Source: Gammaproteobacteria bacterium (GTDB taxonomy: Bacteria > Pseudomonadota > Gammaproteobacteria > Burkholderiales > Sulfuricellaceae). From it: 64,000 nucleotides of DNA. The DNA lies in NCBI GenBank assembly GCA_018823025.1, contig JAHJJI010000140.1, forward strand, positions 1-64,000, given 5' to 3'. A program made the position numbers and the translations under genes. Positions 56,338 to 62,929 of the stretch are shown piece after piece (the stretch's first letter is position 1; every line of letters begins with the position of its first letter). The notes under the pieces were generated by a model. The model did no database searches. It had not been told where the DNA came from and worked only from the letters and a program-made list of their open reading frames with translations.

Positions 56338-57499
56338 GCACCTCGGCGTGGCGCTCGATCATAGCCTGGTAGAACCCGGCCAATCTCTGTGCCAATGCCA
56401 CTGCAGACCAGCTTGCCGCATACTCCCTGCCAATTTCCCCCAGACCGGCTGCGTACTCCTTGTCACGCAGCAGCCTGACTGCCTTGGCTGAAAAATCCTC
56501 GATATCATCGTCTGCAATCAATACGCCTTGCCCGGGCTTGAGCACATCCTTGGCGCCCATTCTGGCAAGAGACACCAGCGGCACTCCCTGAGCCATGGCC
56601 TCCAGCAGAACCAACCCTTGCGTTTCGGTATGAGATGAAAACACAAAAATGTTGGCCGAGCAGTAACAGCCCGGCAGTTCGCGGCACCGGTCGAGATAAC
56701 CCACGAACAGTACGTTGCTCGACAAGGAAAGCTTGTCTACCTCATGCTTCAAACTGGAAAGCGCCGGCCCTTCGCCAGCCACGACCAGCAGCACATCCGG
56801 AATATCCAGCCGAACACGAACCAGCACTTTGATCAGGAAGCCGATGTTTTTCTCGAATGCCACCCTTCCTACATACAACATTACCGGACGCTGCGCCGTG
56901 ATGCCATGGCGCCGGCGGAAGGCTGCGCCATCGCCGGGTTCGAAGCTCTCCGGATCCAGCCCGGTTGGAATCACCTCGGCATGCGTTTCGATGCCATAGT
57001 TGCGCAAGGCTTTGAGCATCGCCGACGAAGGCACCACCATCCCGTCGAGATTATTGCACTGGTTGCAGGACAGGCGGCGCGCCATGAAGCGCATCAACTG
57101 TTTCGGCAGGAAGGGTACGTAGAAGTAGAGATATTCCTCGAAGAAGGTATGGTAGCTTTCGATCCGAGGCACGCCCAGTTCTTTGGCCAGACGCACCCCC
57201 AGATAGTGAGCCACGAAAGGAGTCTGGATGTGCACAATATCGAAATCGGACTGATGCAGCCACTCCCTCATCGCCATCACGTGCCCGGCCTTCATCATCC
57301 GGTCTTCCGGATCGAGAATCAGACCGCGAGAAGGTATGCGGTGGATATTGCGCTCATCCTCGGTGACTTGGCCATAGTCAGGCGCGATCAGGTGTACCTC
57401 GTGTCCCTGCGCCACCAGTTCACGCCGGAATGTGGCGATAGAGGTGGAAACCCCATTGACGCGGGGAAAGTAGACATCCGAGATCATCAGAATTTTCAC
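56306..57499 (-). CDS. GT4 glycosyltransferase, diacylglycerol glucosyltransferase-like
   Basis: A 397-residue GT-B fold enzyme. The N-terminal half has ISDVYFPRVNGVSTSIATFRREL and YHTFFEEYLYFYVPFLPK, a stretch typical of diacylglycerol glycosyltransferases; the C-terminal half has VGRVAFEKNIGFLI and the nucleotide-sugar EX7E motif in SSHTETQGLVLLEAMAQG. It probably transfers a sugar from a nucleotide donor to diacylglycerol at the inner membrane face. Paired with the facing phosphoesterase it resembles the plcP-agt lipid-remodelling pair. The acceptor is not proven. Confidence 0.8.
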   Translation of the reverse strand: MKILMISDVYFPRVNGVSTSIATFRRELVAQGHEVHLIAPDYGQVTEDERNIHRIPSRGLILDPEDRMMKAGHVMAMREWLHQSDFDIVHIQTPFVAHYLGVRLAKELGVPRIESYHTFFEEYLYFYVPFLPKQLMRFMARRLSCNQCNNLDGMVVPSSAMLKALRNYGIETHAEVIPTGLDPESFEPGDGAAFRRRHGITAQRPVMLYVGRVAFEKNIGFLIKVLVRVRLDIPDVLLVVAGEGPALSSLKHEVDKLSLSSNVLFVGYLDRCRELPGCYCSANIFVFSSHTETQGLVLLEAMAQGVPLVSLARMGAKDVLKPGQGVLIADDDIEDFSAKAVRLLRDKEYAAGLGEIGREYAASWSAVALAQRLAGFYQAMIERHAEVPTASLDPQHN

Positions 57500-57870
57500 T
57501 GTTCATTCCTCATCTCAAGTTGGAACAGCACGGAGCCGTCCTCTCCATCACGCCCATCAGTCATTTCAAACAGGCCTGGAAAAATAGGGAACAGTCATTC
57601 TAAGAAAGTCAGATTACAGAATAATGACAGCACCCATGTCGCCATGCATGCTCCATACAGATCTGGGTGCCATACCACTGTGGCGCATCAGAATTCTCTA
57701 AATCGTCTGTGCAAATAATTCTTGACTGTTTAGCTTGGGTATTGTCTAATGTCAAGACATGGTCTAAACAGAGATATTACAGTTAACGTAGATTAAACAC
57801 AGTTACAGCAAATAATCATGCAGTTGGTGTGGTTATCAATAATTTCAGATTCAGAAAGGAATACTTAAAT
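57500..57870. other. 371-base spacer between the glycosyltransferase and the dsrC/tusE-like gene
   Basis: No gene is supported. The plus-strand half contains a sigma-70 type promoter with an adjoining dyad (separate entry) and a leader of roughly 110 bases before the dsrC/tusE-like ATG. The other half, upstream of the glycosyltransferase, shows no motif I can support; no Pho box was recognised by eye. Confidence 0.5.
57722..57768 (+). promoter_or_regulatory. Sigma-70 promoter and dyad upstream of the dsrC/tusE-like gene
   Basis: TTGACT (57722-57727) and TCTAAT (57745-57750) are spaced by 17 bases. Starting at the -10 element lies a perfect dyad ATGTC-aa-GACAT (57749-57760), flanked by direct GTCTAA repeats (57744-57749 and 57763-57768). 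The dyad covers the expected start of transcription, a position typical of a repressor operator. Confidence 0.55.
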
Positions 57871-58164
57871 ATGGAACTTCCAGAGCGCGACGGAGATGGT
57901 TATCTCGAAGACATGAACATTTGGACCGAGGAGATTGGCCGAGCAATGGCTGAAGCGGACGGTTATGTGCTCGATGATGCCAAATGGGCTCAGGTCTTAA
58001 AAGCCCGTGAATATTTCGAAGAATTCGGCAGCGTACCGCCGATACGGAAGTTCGCCAAATACCTGGGCGAAGAACAAAACACCGTATTCAAACTCTGGAT
58101 GACCGGTCCAATGAAGCCGATCACCAAGTACGGCGGTCTGCCCAAACCTACTGGCTGCGTTTAA
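57871..58164 (+). CDS. DsrC/TusE-family protein with a single C-terminal cysteine
   Basis: A 97-residue DsrC/TusE-family protein: DGDGYLEDMNIWTEEIGRAMAE, LKAREYFEEFGSVPPIRK and the terminal GGLPKPTGCV with the penultimate Cys that carries sulfur. The second cysteine of true DsrC, eleven residues earlier, is Thr here (PITKYGG), as in TusE. Compared with both, the segment between IRK and the C-terminal arm is shorter. It may relay persulfide sulfur to tRNA thiolation, or be a regulatory DsrC homologue. AAGGA precedes the ATG at 57871. Transcribed alone. Confidence 0.85.
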   Translation: MELPERDGDGYLEDMNIWTEEIGRAMAEADGYVLDDAKWAQVLKAREYFEEFGSVPPIRKFAKYLGEEQNTVFKLWMTGPMKPITKYGGLPKPTGCV

Positions 58165-58173
58165 CCAGGACTC

Positions 58174-58193
58174 GCACCGGCACTCGCCGGTGC
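58174..58193. terminator. Hairpin between the dsrC/tusE-like gene and amiC
   Basis: GCACCGGC-actc-GCCGGTGC, a perfect eight-base stem after the stop codon. No clear T-run follows on either strand, so termination is only possible. Confidence 0.5.
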
Positions 58194-58204
58194 TTCCAAC
58201 ACGC

Positions 58205-59527
58205 TTATTTGGCGCTGGCCATCTTTGAACGTGCCAGCGGCGGATTTTTCGCGAAGTAACTCTTGATTCCGCTAAGCATTGCCGCTGCCATTTTGTCCTG
58301 ATAGGCATCGTCCGAAAGCCTTCTCTCTTCTTCGGGGTTGGAGATAAAGGCGGTTTCCACCAGGATCGAAGGGATGTCCGGCGATTTCAGCACGGCGAAG
58401 CTGGCTTGCTCCACCGAGCTCTTATGCAGGCGGTTTATCCCACCGAGCTCGCCGAGCACGGCCTTGCCGAGCTTGAGGCTGTCGTTGATGGTGGCTGTCT
58501 GCGACAAATCGAGCAAGGTCTGCTTGAGGTAGACGTCCTTGACGTCGATGTTGACGCCGCCGATCAGGTCGGCATCGTTCTCTTTCTTTGCCAGCCAGCG
58601 CGCCGCGGCGGACGTGGCGCCACGCTCCGACAGCGCGAACACCGAAGAGCCTCGCGCATCGGGCTTGACGAAAGCATCGGCATGGATCGAGATAAACAGG
58701 TCGGCCCTGACGTTGCGCGCTTTGACCACCCGTCCATGCAAGGGAATGAAAAAGTCGCCATCGCGGATCAGCACGCCGCGCATGTTAGGCTCCGCGTCAA
58801 CCTGGGCTTTCAGACGTCGGGCAATGGCCAGAGTAACGTCCTTTTCCCTTGAGCCATTTCTGCCAAGTGCACCGGGATCCTCACCACCATGGCCAGCGTC
58901 GATCGCAATGGTGATGAGGCGTGATACCTCCGGCTTCCATGCACGCATTTCCGTCCGACCCGGTTTCTCTGCCACCTTTGCCATATCCGCGGACTTTTCG
59001 CTGGATGGACTTTCCGATGTGGTGGCAATGGCCAGTTCAGACAACTTTTCGACTTGCTCTTTGGTGCCCTCCGGTACAGTGACTTCCTTTTTTTCCAGCA
59101 GCGCCATCAGAGGGTCCGCCGGCTGTAATGGGTAAACATCCAGCACCAAACGGTGACCATAATCGCCGTAGGGCAGCAAGGTGAATATCTGCGGCTTGAC
59201 CTCACCCTTCAGGTCCAGCACCACACGCACCACACCCGGCTTGTTGCGGGCGACGCGCACCAGCTTGATGTAAGGATCATTTGCCGCAACCTTGGCTGCA
59301 AGCCCTTCCAGCACAGAATTGACATCCACGCCTTCAAGATCGATCACCAGACGATCTGGGTTCTTGACCGCGAGAAACTGATATTTGACCGGACTTGCGG
59401 ATTCCAGCGTGACCCGCGTGTAATCGTCCGCCGGCCAGACCCGCGCCGAGGTGATGCTGATTTCTGCATGGACGCTTGCCGCTGCGACCAGAAGAAATAC
59501 AAGCGCTATTCTAATTCCTGCAAGCAT
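58205..59527 (-). CDS. amiC: N-acetylmuramoyl-L-alanine amidase (AMIN + Amidase_3)
   Basis: A 440-residue periplasmic cell-wall amidase that splits septal peptidoglycan. It has a signal peptide (IALVFLLVAAASVHA), an AMIN localisation domain (about 25-125), a linker and a zinc Amidase_3 domain with AIDAGHGGEDPGALG, SIHADAFVKP and ILVETAFISNPEEE. Its start overlaps the tsaE end by 22 bases, the common tsaE-ami arrangement. Confidence 0.95.
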   Translation of the reverse strand: MLAGIRIALVFLLVAAASVHAEISITSARVWPADDYTRVTLESASPVKYQFLAVKNPDRLVIDLEGVDVNSVLEGLAAKVAANDPYIKLVRVARNKPGVVRVVLDLKGEVKPQIFTLLPYGDYGHRLVLDVYPLQPADPLMALLEKKEVTVPEGTKEQVEKLSELAIATTSESPSSEKSADMAKVAEKPGRTEMRAWKPEVSRLITIAIDAGHGGEDPGALGRNGSREKDVTLAIARRLKAQVDAEPNMRGVLIRDGDFFIPLHGRVVKARNVRADLFISIHADAFVKPDARGSSVFALSERGATSAAARWLAKKENDADLIGGVNIDVKDVYLKQTLLDLSQTATINDSLKLGKAVLGELGGINRLHKSSVEQASFAVLKSPDIPSILVETAFISNPEEERRLSDDAYQDKMAAAMLSGIKSYFAKNPPLARSKMASAK

Positions 59528-60018
59528 TGACTACCCTTCTCACTGCCCGCCTCAACCGTGACATCCCGGCCGGATTCCCGGATATCCAGGGAAATTTTGA
59601 TGTCCGGCGAGGGTAACAGACCACCCGCCTTTTCTGGCCATTCGACGAGACATACCGAGTTTTCGTTGAAATATTCCCGAAAGCCCGCTTCGTGCCATTC
59701 GTCCGGATCATTGAAGCGATAAAAATCAAAGTGATATAAGTATAAGCTAGAAATCACATAAAATTCAACCAATGCATAAGTAGGGCTTTTCACTTTTCCG
59801 GAATAACCCAGCGCGCGCAACATGGCGCGCACCAATGCGGTCTTGCCGGCGCCGAGGTCGCCACTGAGGGTGATCATCAGGCCCGGTTTCAGCACCTTGG
59901 CCAGTTCCGCGCCAAACGCATCAGTCGCACCTTCATCGGCCAGATGGCGGGTTATTTTCGACGGCCGGGCGTTTTCATCTAAACTATGCACGTGGACACT
60001 TTCACTGATTACTCTCAT
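59506..60018 (-). CDS. tsaE: tRNA threonylcarbamoyladenosine biosynthesis ATPase TsaE
   Basis: TsaE is the ATPase partner of TsaD/TsaB in making t6A37 of tRNA. The frame has LSGDLGAGKTALVRAML, KSPTYALVEFY and HFDFYRF. With ATG at 60018 it has 170 residues, about 17-20 more at the N-terminus than E. coli TsaE, and overlaps the divergent queG by 33 bases. A GTG at 59991 would reduce the overlap and is equally plausible. Confidence 0.94.
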   Translation of the reverse strand: MRVISESVHVHSLDENARPSKITRHLADEGATDAFGAELAKVLKPGLMITLSGDLGAGKTALVRAMLRALGYSGKVKSPTYALVEFYVISSLYLYHFDFYRFNDPDEWHEAGFREYFNENSVCLVEWPEKAGGLLPSPDIKISLDIRESGRDVTVEAGSEKGSQCLQELE

Positions 60019-61074
60019 CTGGATTTACGGCAGATTGCCGCAAATATCAAGGCCTGGGGGATGGAACTCGGCTTTCAGGCTATCGGCATTGCCGGTAACG
60101 ATCTCGGCCAAGCCGAAGCACGCCTGCTGGAATGGCTGGCACAAGGTTGCCATGGCGAGATGGATTATATGGCAAACCACGGCGTCAAGCGTAGCCGTCC
60201 GCAGGAACTGGTACCGGGCACGTTACGCGTGATCACGGCGCGCATGGCCTACTTCCCGCCCCAGGCGCGCGACAGCCTTGAGGTCATGGATGACAGCAGC
60301 AAAGCCTTCATCTCGCGTTATGCGCTGGGCCGCGACTATCACAAGCTGATCCGGGCCCGGCTGCAAAAGCTGGCGGAAAAAATCCAGAGCGAAATCGGCC
60401 CGTTCCAGTTCCGCGCCTTTACCGACAGCGCGCCGGTGATGGAAGTGGAACTCGCCAGCAAAAGCGGGCTGGGCTGGCGCGGAAAGCACTCACTGTTGCT
60501 ATCGCGCTCGTCCGGCTCGTGGTTTTTTCTCGGTGAAATCTATACTGATCTGCCGCTGCCCATCGACGAACCCGAGCAAAACCACTGCGGCACCTGCACC
60601 CGCTGCATGACCTCCTGCCCCACCGATGCGATCGTCGCACCCTATCAGGTAGATGCACAGCGCTGCATCTCCTACCTCACCATCGAGCTCAAAGGCAGTA
60701 TCCCGGAGGAACTGCGCCCCCTGATCGGCAATCGCGTCTACGGCTGCGACGACTGCCAGCTAGCCTGCCCTTGGAACAAATTCGGCCAACTCACGCGCGA
60801 GCCGGATTTCGCCGTGCGCCATGGCCTGGATGATGCAAAACTGACCGCACTTTTCCGCTGGAGTGAAGAAGAATTCGATGTCCGTCTGGCCGGCAGCCCT
60901 ATCCGCCGCATCGGCCATGAACGCTGGCTGCGCAACATTGCCGTCGGACTGGGCAATGCCTTGCCGTCAGATGATGCGATCGCCGCCCTGCAATCCCGCC
61001 TGGACCACCCGTCCGCTCTGGTGCGGGAGCACGTAGCCTGGGCGCTGGAAAGACAGATCAGTCGTCGAGAGTAG
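59986..61074 (+). CDS. queG: Epoxyqueuosine reductase
   Basis: QueG reduces epoxyqueuosine to queuosine in tRNA, using cobalamin and two [4Fe-4S] clusters. The 362-residue protein has IKAWGMELGFQAIGIAGNDL, CGTCTRCMTSCPTDAI and CDDCQLACPWNKF, plus a C-terminal HEAT-like part. The start region overlaps the divergent tsaE, and the end overlaps the convergent cytochrome gene by 17 bases. Confidence 0.95.
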   Translation: MHVDTFTDYSHLDLRQIAANIKAWGMELGFQAIGIAGNDLGQAEARLLEWLAQGCHGEMDYMANHGVKRSRPQELVPGTLRVITARMAYFPPQARDSLEVMDDSSKAFISRYALGRDYHKLIRARLQKLAEKIQSEIGPFQFRAFTDSAPVMEVELASKSGLGWRGKHSLLLSRSSGSWFFLGEIYTDLPLPIDEPEQNHCGTCTRCMTSCPTDAIVAPYQVDAQRCISYLTIELKGSIPEELRPLIGNRVYGCDDCQLACPWNKFGQLTREPDFAVRHGLDDAKLTALFRWSEEEFDVRLAGSPIRRIGHERWLRNIAVGLGNALPSDDAIAALQSRLDHPSALVREHVAWALERQISRRE

Positions 61075-61849
61075 TCAGAAATGCCAGGATATCGCGGATT
61101 TCTTCAGGCTTGAGCAGGTTCAGGACATCTTTGCTGGGATCCTTCATATCCACGTCGTGGATGCGCTCACCTTTGATGAACTTGTCGACCTGGCGCTTCA
61201 GGTAAGTTGTGTACTGACCGGAAAGCATCGGCGCGCCACGCTTGCCCAAGCCCTGGCTTCCATGACAAGAGGCGCACTCGTACTTGTAGAGCTTGGCGCC
61301 GGCATCAACATCACCCTCTGAGCGGGGAATGTTGAGCACTTTTTCCACTGCCAGCAGACGGGTAAGGGCATCGTCGGTATCCTTGAACACTGGATAAGTG
61401 GTGTCAAGCTTGATAGAGGCGAGATAGGCCGCGATATGCACAATATCCTCATCGGGCAGCTCCCGCTCCAGAGTGTAGGGGAACATCGGCAAATTCATGC
61501 GCTGGCGCGCCTTGAACTTCTTCAACTGGTCCATCAAGTATTCCACGTCCAGACCTGCCAGGCGTGGGTACTCGCCCTTCTTCCCGCCCTGGCCGGAGTC
61601 GCCATGGCAGGCCGCGCACACGCCATTGATCTGGCGGCCGGTTTCCATGTCGGCCTTAAGAGCGGTAATGGCGGCTGTCATTTGAGTAGTGTGCTTCCCT
61701 GGAGAAAGTGCCGGCTCTGACGCCTCAACCACCGCTTTCGGCTTCGCGGATTTTTTGGACGCCGGCTTGTCGGCGGCGGAAGCAATCGCGGGCACCAGCA
61801 TCAGAGCAGCCAGCAGAAATAAATGATAACTCATTGTTTTTTGATACAC
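61058..61849 (-). CDS. Dihaem cytochrome c (cytochrome c4-like)
   Basis: A 263-residue exported protein with a signal peptide (LFLLAALMLVPAIASA), an Ala/Lys linker and two haem-binding domains, CAACH (about residue 76) and CASCH (about residue 190). It resembles c4-type electron carriers, extended at the N-terminus by a Lys-rich linker. The GTG at 61849 is preferred because AGGAG lies nine bases before it; the ATG at 61834 has no such site. A perfect FNR-type dyad lies 26 bases upstream. Confidence 0.88.
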   Translation of the reverse strand: MYQKTMSYHLFLLAALMLVPAIASAADKPASKKSAKPKAVVEASEPALSPGKHTTQMTAAITALKADMETGRQINGVCAACHGDSGQGGKKGEYPRLAGLDVEYLMDQLKKFKARQRMNLPMFPYTLERELPDEDIVHIAAYLASIKLDTTYPVFKDTDDALTRLLAVEKVLNIPRSEGDVDAGAKLYKYECASCHGSQGLGKRGAPMLSGQYTTYLKRQVDKFIKGERIHDVDMKDPSKDVLNLLKPEEIRDILAFLTTLDD

Positions 61850-61874
61850 TTTAAACGTCTCCTAGCCAAATAAA

Positions 61875-61888
61875 TTGATCCAGATCAA
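61875..61888. promoter_or_regulatory. FNR/Anr box between cytochrome c and murI
   Basis: TTGAT-CCAG-ATCAA matches the FNR consensus exactly. It is 26 bases from the GTG of the minus-strand cytochrome gene and about 90 bases upstream of murI. That close to the cytochrome start, it would more likely block than activate its promoter. Confidence 0.6.
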
Positions 61889-61978
61889 CAACAATTCTAC
61901 GACAAAACCGCTGTTTGCGCACCTTGACCATAACCGGCTGAACACTCAGAATGGCGGCCTGCTCATGTGGAAAATCTT

Positions 61979-62788
61979 ATGATGAATCCGAACTCCAGCA
62001 ATCCCATCGGTGTTTTCGATTCCGGCGTGGGCGGCCTCACCGTGGTACGCGCCCTGATGGAGCGCCTGCCGTTCGAGAATATCGTCTACTTCGGCGACAC
62101 CGCGCGCGTGCCCTACGGCGTGAAATCGGTCGAAACCATCGCACATTACACTACCCAGATCGCAGAATTCCTGCTCGCCAAAGAGGTCAAGTTGCTGGTC
62201 GTTGCCTGCAACACCATGGCAGCGGTAGCCTCGCAGGTGGTCAAAGATCTTTCCCCGGTGCCGGTGCTGGACGTGATCGACGCCGGCGCGCTTGGCGCTA
62301 TCGCCACCACGGCAAAAAAACAGGTGGGCGTGATCGGCACCCCTACCACCATCAACAGCAACGCCTATGCCCGCGCCATTCACCAGTACGAACCTGAAGT
62401 GCGGATTTTCTCCCAGGCCTGCCCGCTATTCGTGCCGCTGGTAGAGGAAGGCTGGCTGGATCACCCGGTCACGCGACTGACCGCGCAGGAATACCTGAAG
62501 CCGGTACTGGCACAAGACATCGACACGCTGGTGCTGGGCTGCACCCATTACCCCCTGCTCAAGCCGCTGCTGCAGGATGTAGTGGGTCCAGGTGTAAGGT
62601 TGGTGGATTCAGCCGAAGCGATGGCTGAGGAAACCGCTGCACTGCTCACCGAAATGAACCTGTCCAATCCGCAGCGCACGGCTCCACACTACGAATTTTA
62701 CGTCACCGATGTACCGCTCCGGTTCCAGACCATCGGCGAGCGCTTCCTTGGTCGCACGTTATCCAATGTGCACGTGGTGAAATGGTAG
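61979..62788 (+). CDS. murI: Glutamate racemase
   Basis: MurI makes D-glutamate for peptidoglycan. The 269-residue protein has GVFDSGVGGLTVVRAL, the first catalytic Cys in VACNTMAA and the second in LGCTHYPLL. The start is one of two adjacent ATGs (61979, 61982); the track GTG at 61967 lacks support. No strong ribosome-binding site is seen. Confidence 0.95.
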   Translation: MMNPNSSNPIGVFDSGVGGLTVVRALMERLPFENIVYFGDTARVPYGVKSVETIAHYTTQIAEFLLAKEVKLLVVACNTMAAVASQVVKDLSPVPVLDVIDAGALGAIATTAKKQVGVIGTPTTINSNAYARAIHQYEPEVRIFSQACPLFVPLVEEGWLDHPVTRLTAQEYLKPVLAQDIDTLVLGCTHYPLLKPLLQDVVGPGVRLVDSAEAMAEETAALLTEMNLSNPQRTAPHYEFYVTDVPLRFQTIGERFLGRTLSNVHVVKW

Positions 62789-62823
62789 CCGTTACAGCAA
62801 AAATGCGCCGCAGGTGCACCGTG

Positions 62824-62865
62824 TCCCTCTCTCCCACAAAGTAGGTGAGGGTTAGGGGTGGGGGG
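62824..62865 (+). repeat. Degenerate copy of the GC-rich dispersed repeat
   Basis: CCCTCTCTCCC...GGTGAGGGTTAGGGGTGGGGGG is a degenerate version of the element inside metG (GAGGGTTGGGGTGAGGGG). It lies in the spacer between murI and the convergent HD-GYP gene. Confidence 0.65.
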
Positions 62866-62866
62866 A

Positions 62867-62929
62867 AACCGGGCATGGCGCTTGCCACTGTTTTCATGAT
62901 CCTGGGTGACGCAAGCGCCATGCCCGGTT
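62867..62929. terminator. Long inverted repeat overlapping the HD-GYP stop codon
   Basis: A perfect 19-base inverted repeat (arms 62867-62885 and 62911-62929, 25-base loop) with core CCGGGCATGGCGCTTGC. One arm includes part of the stop codon of the HD-GYP gene. There is no T-run, so it may be an mRNA-end hairpin or a mobile-repeat remnant rather than a classical terminator. Confidence 0.5.
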
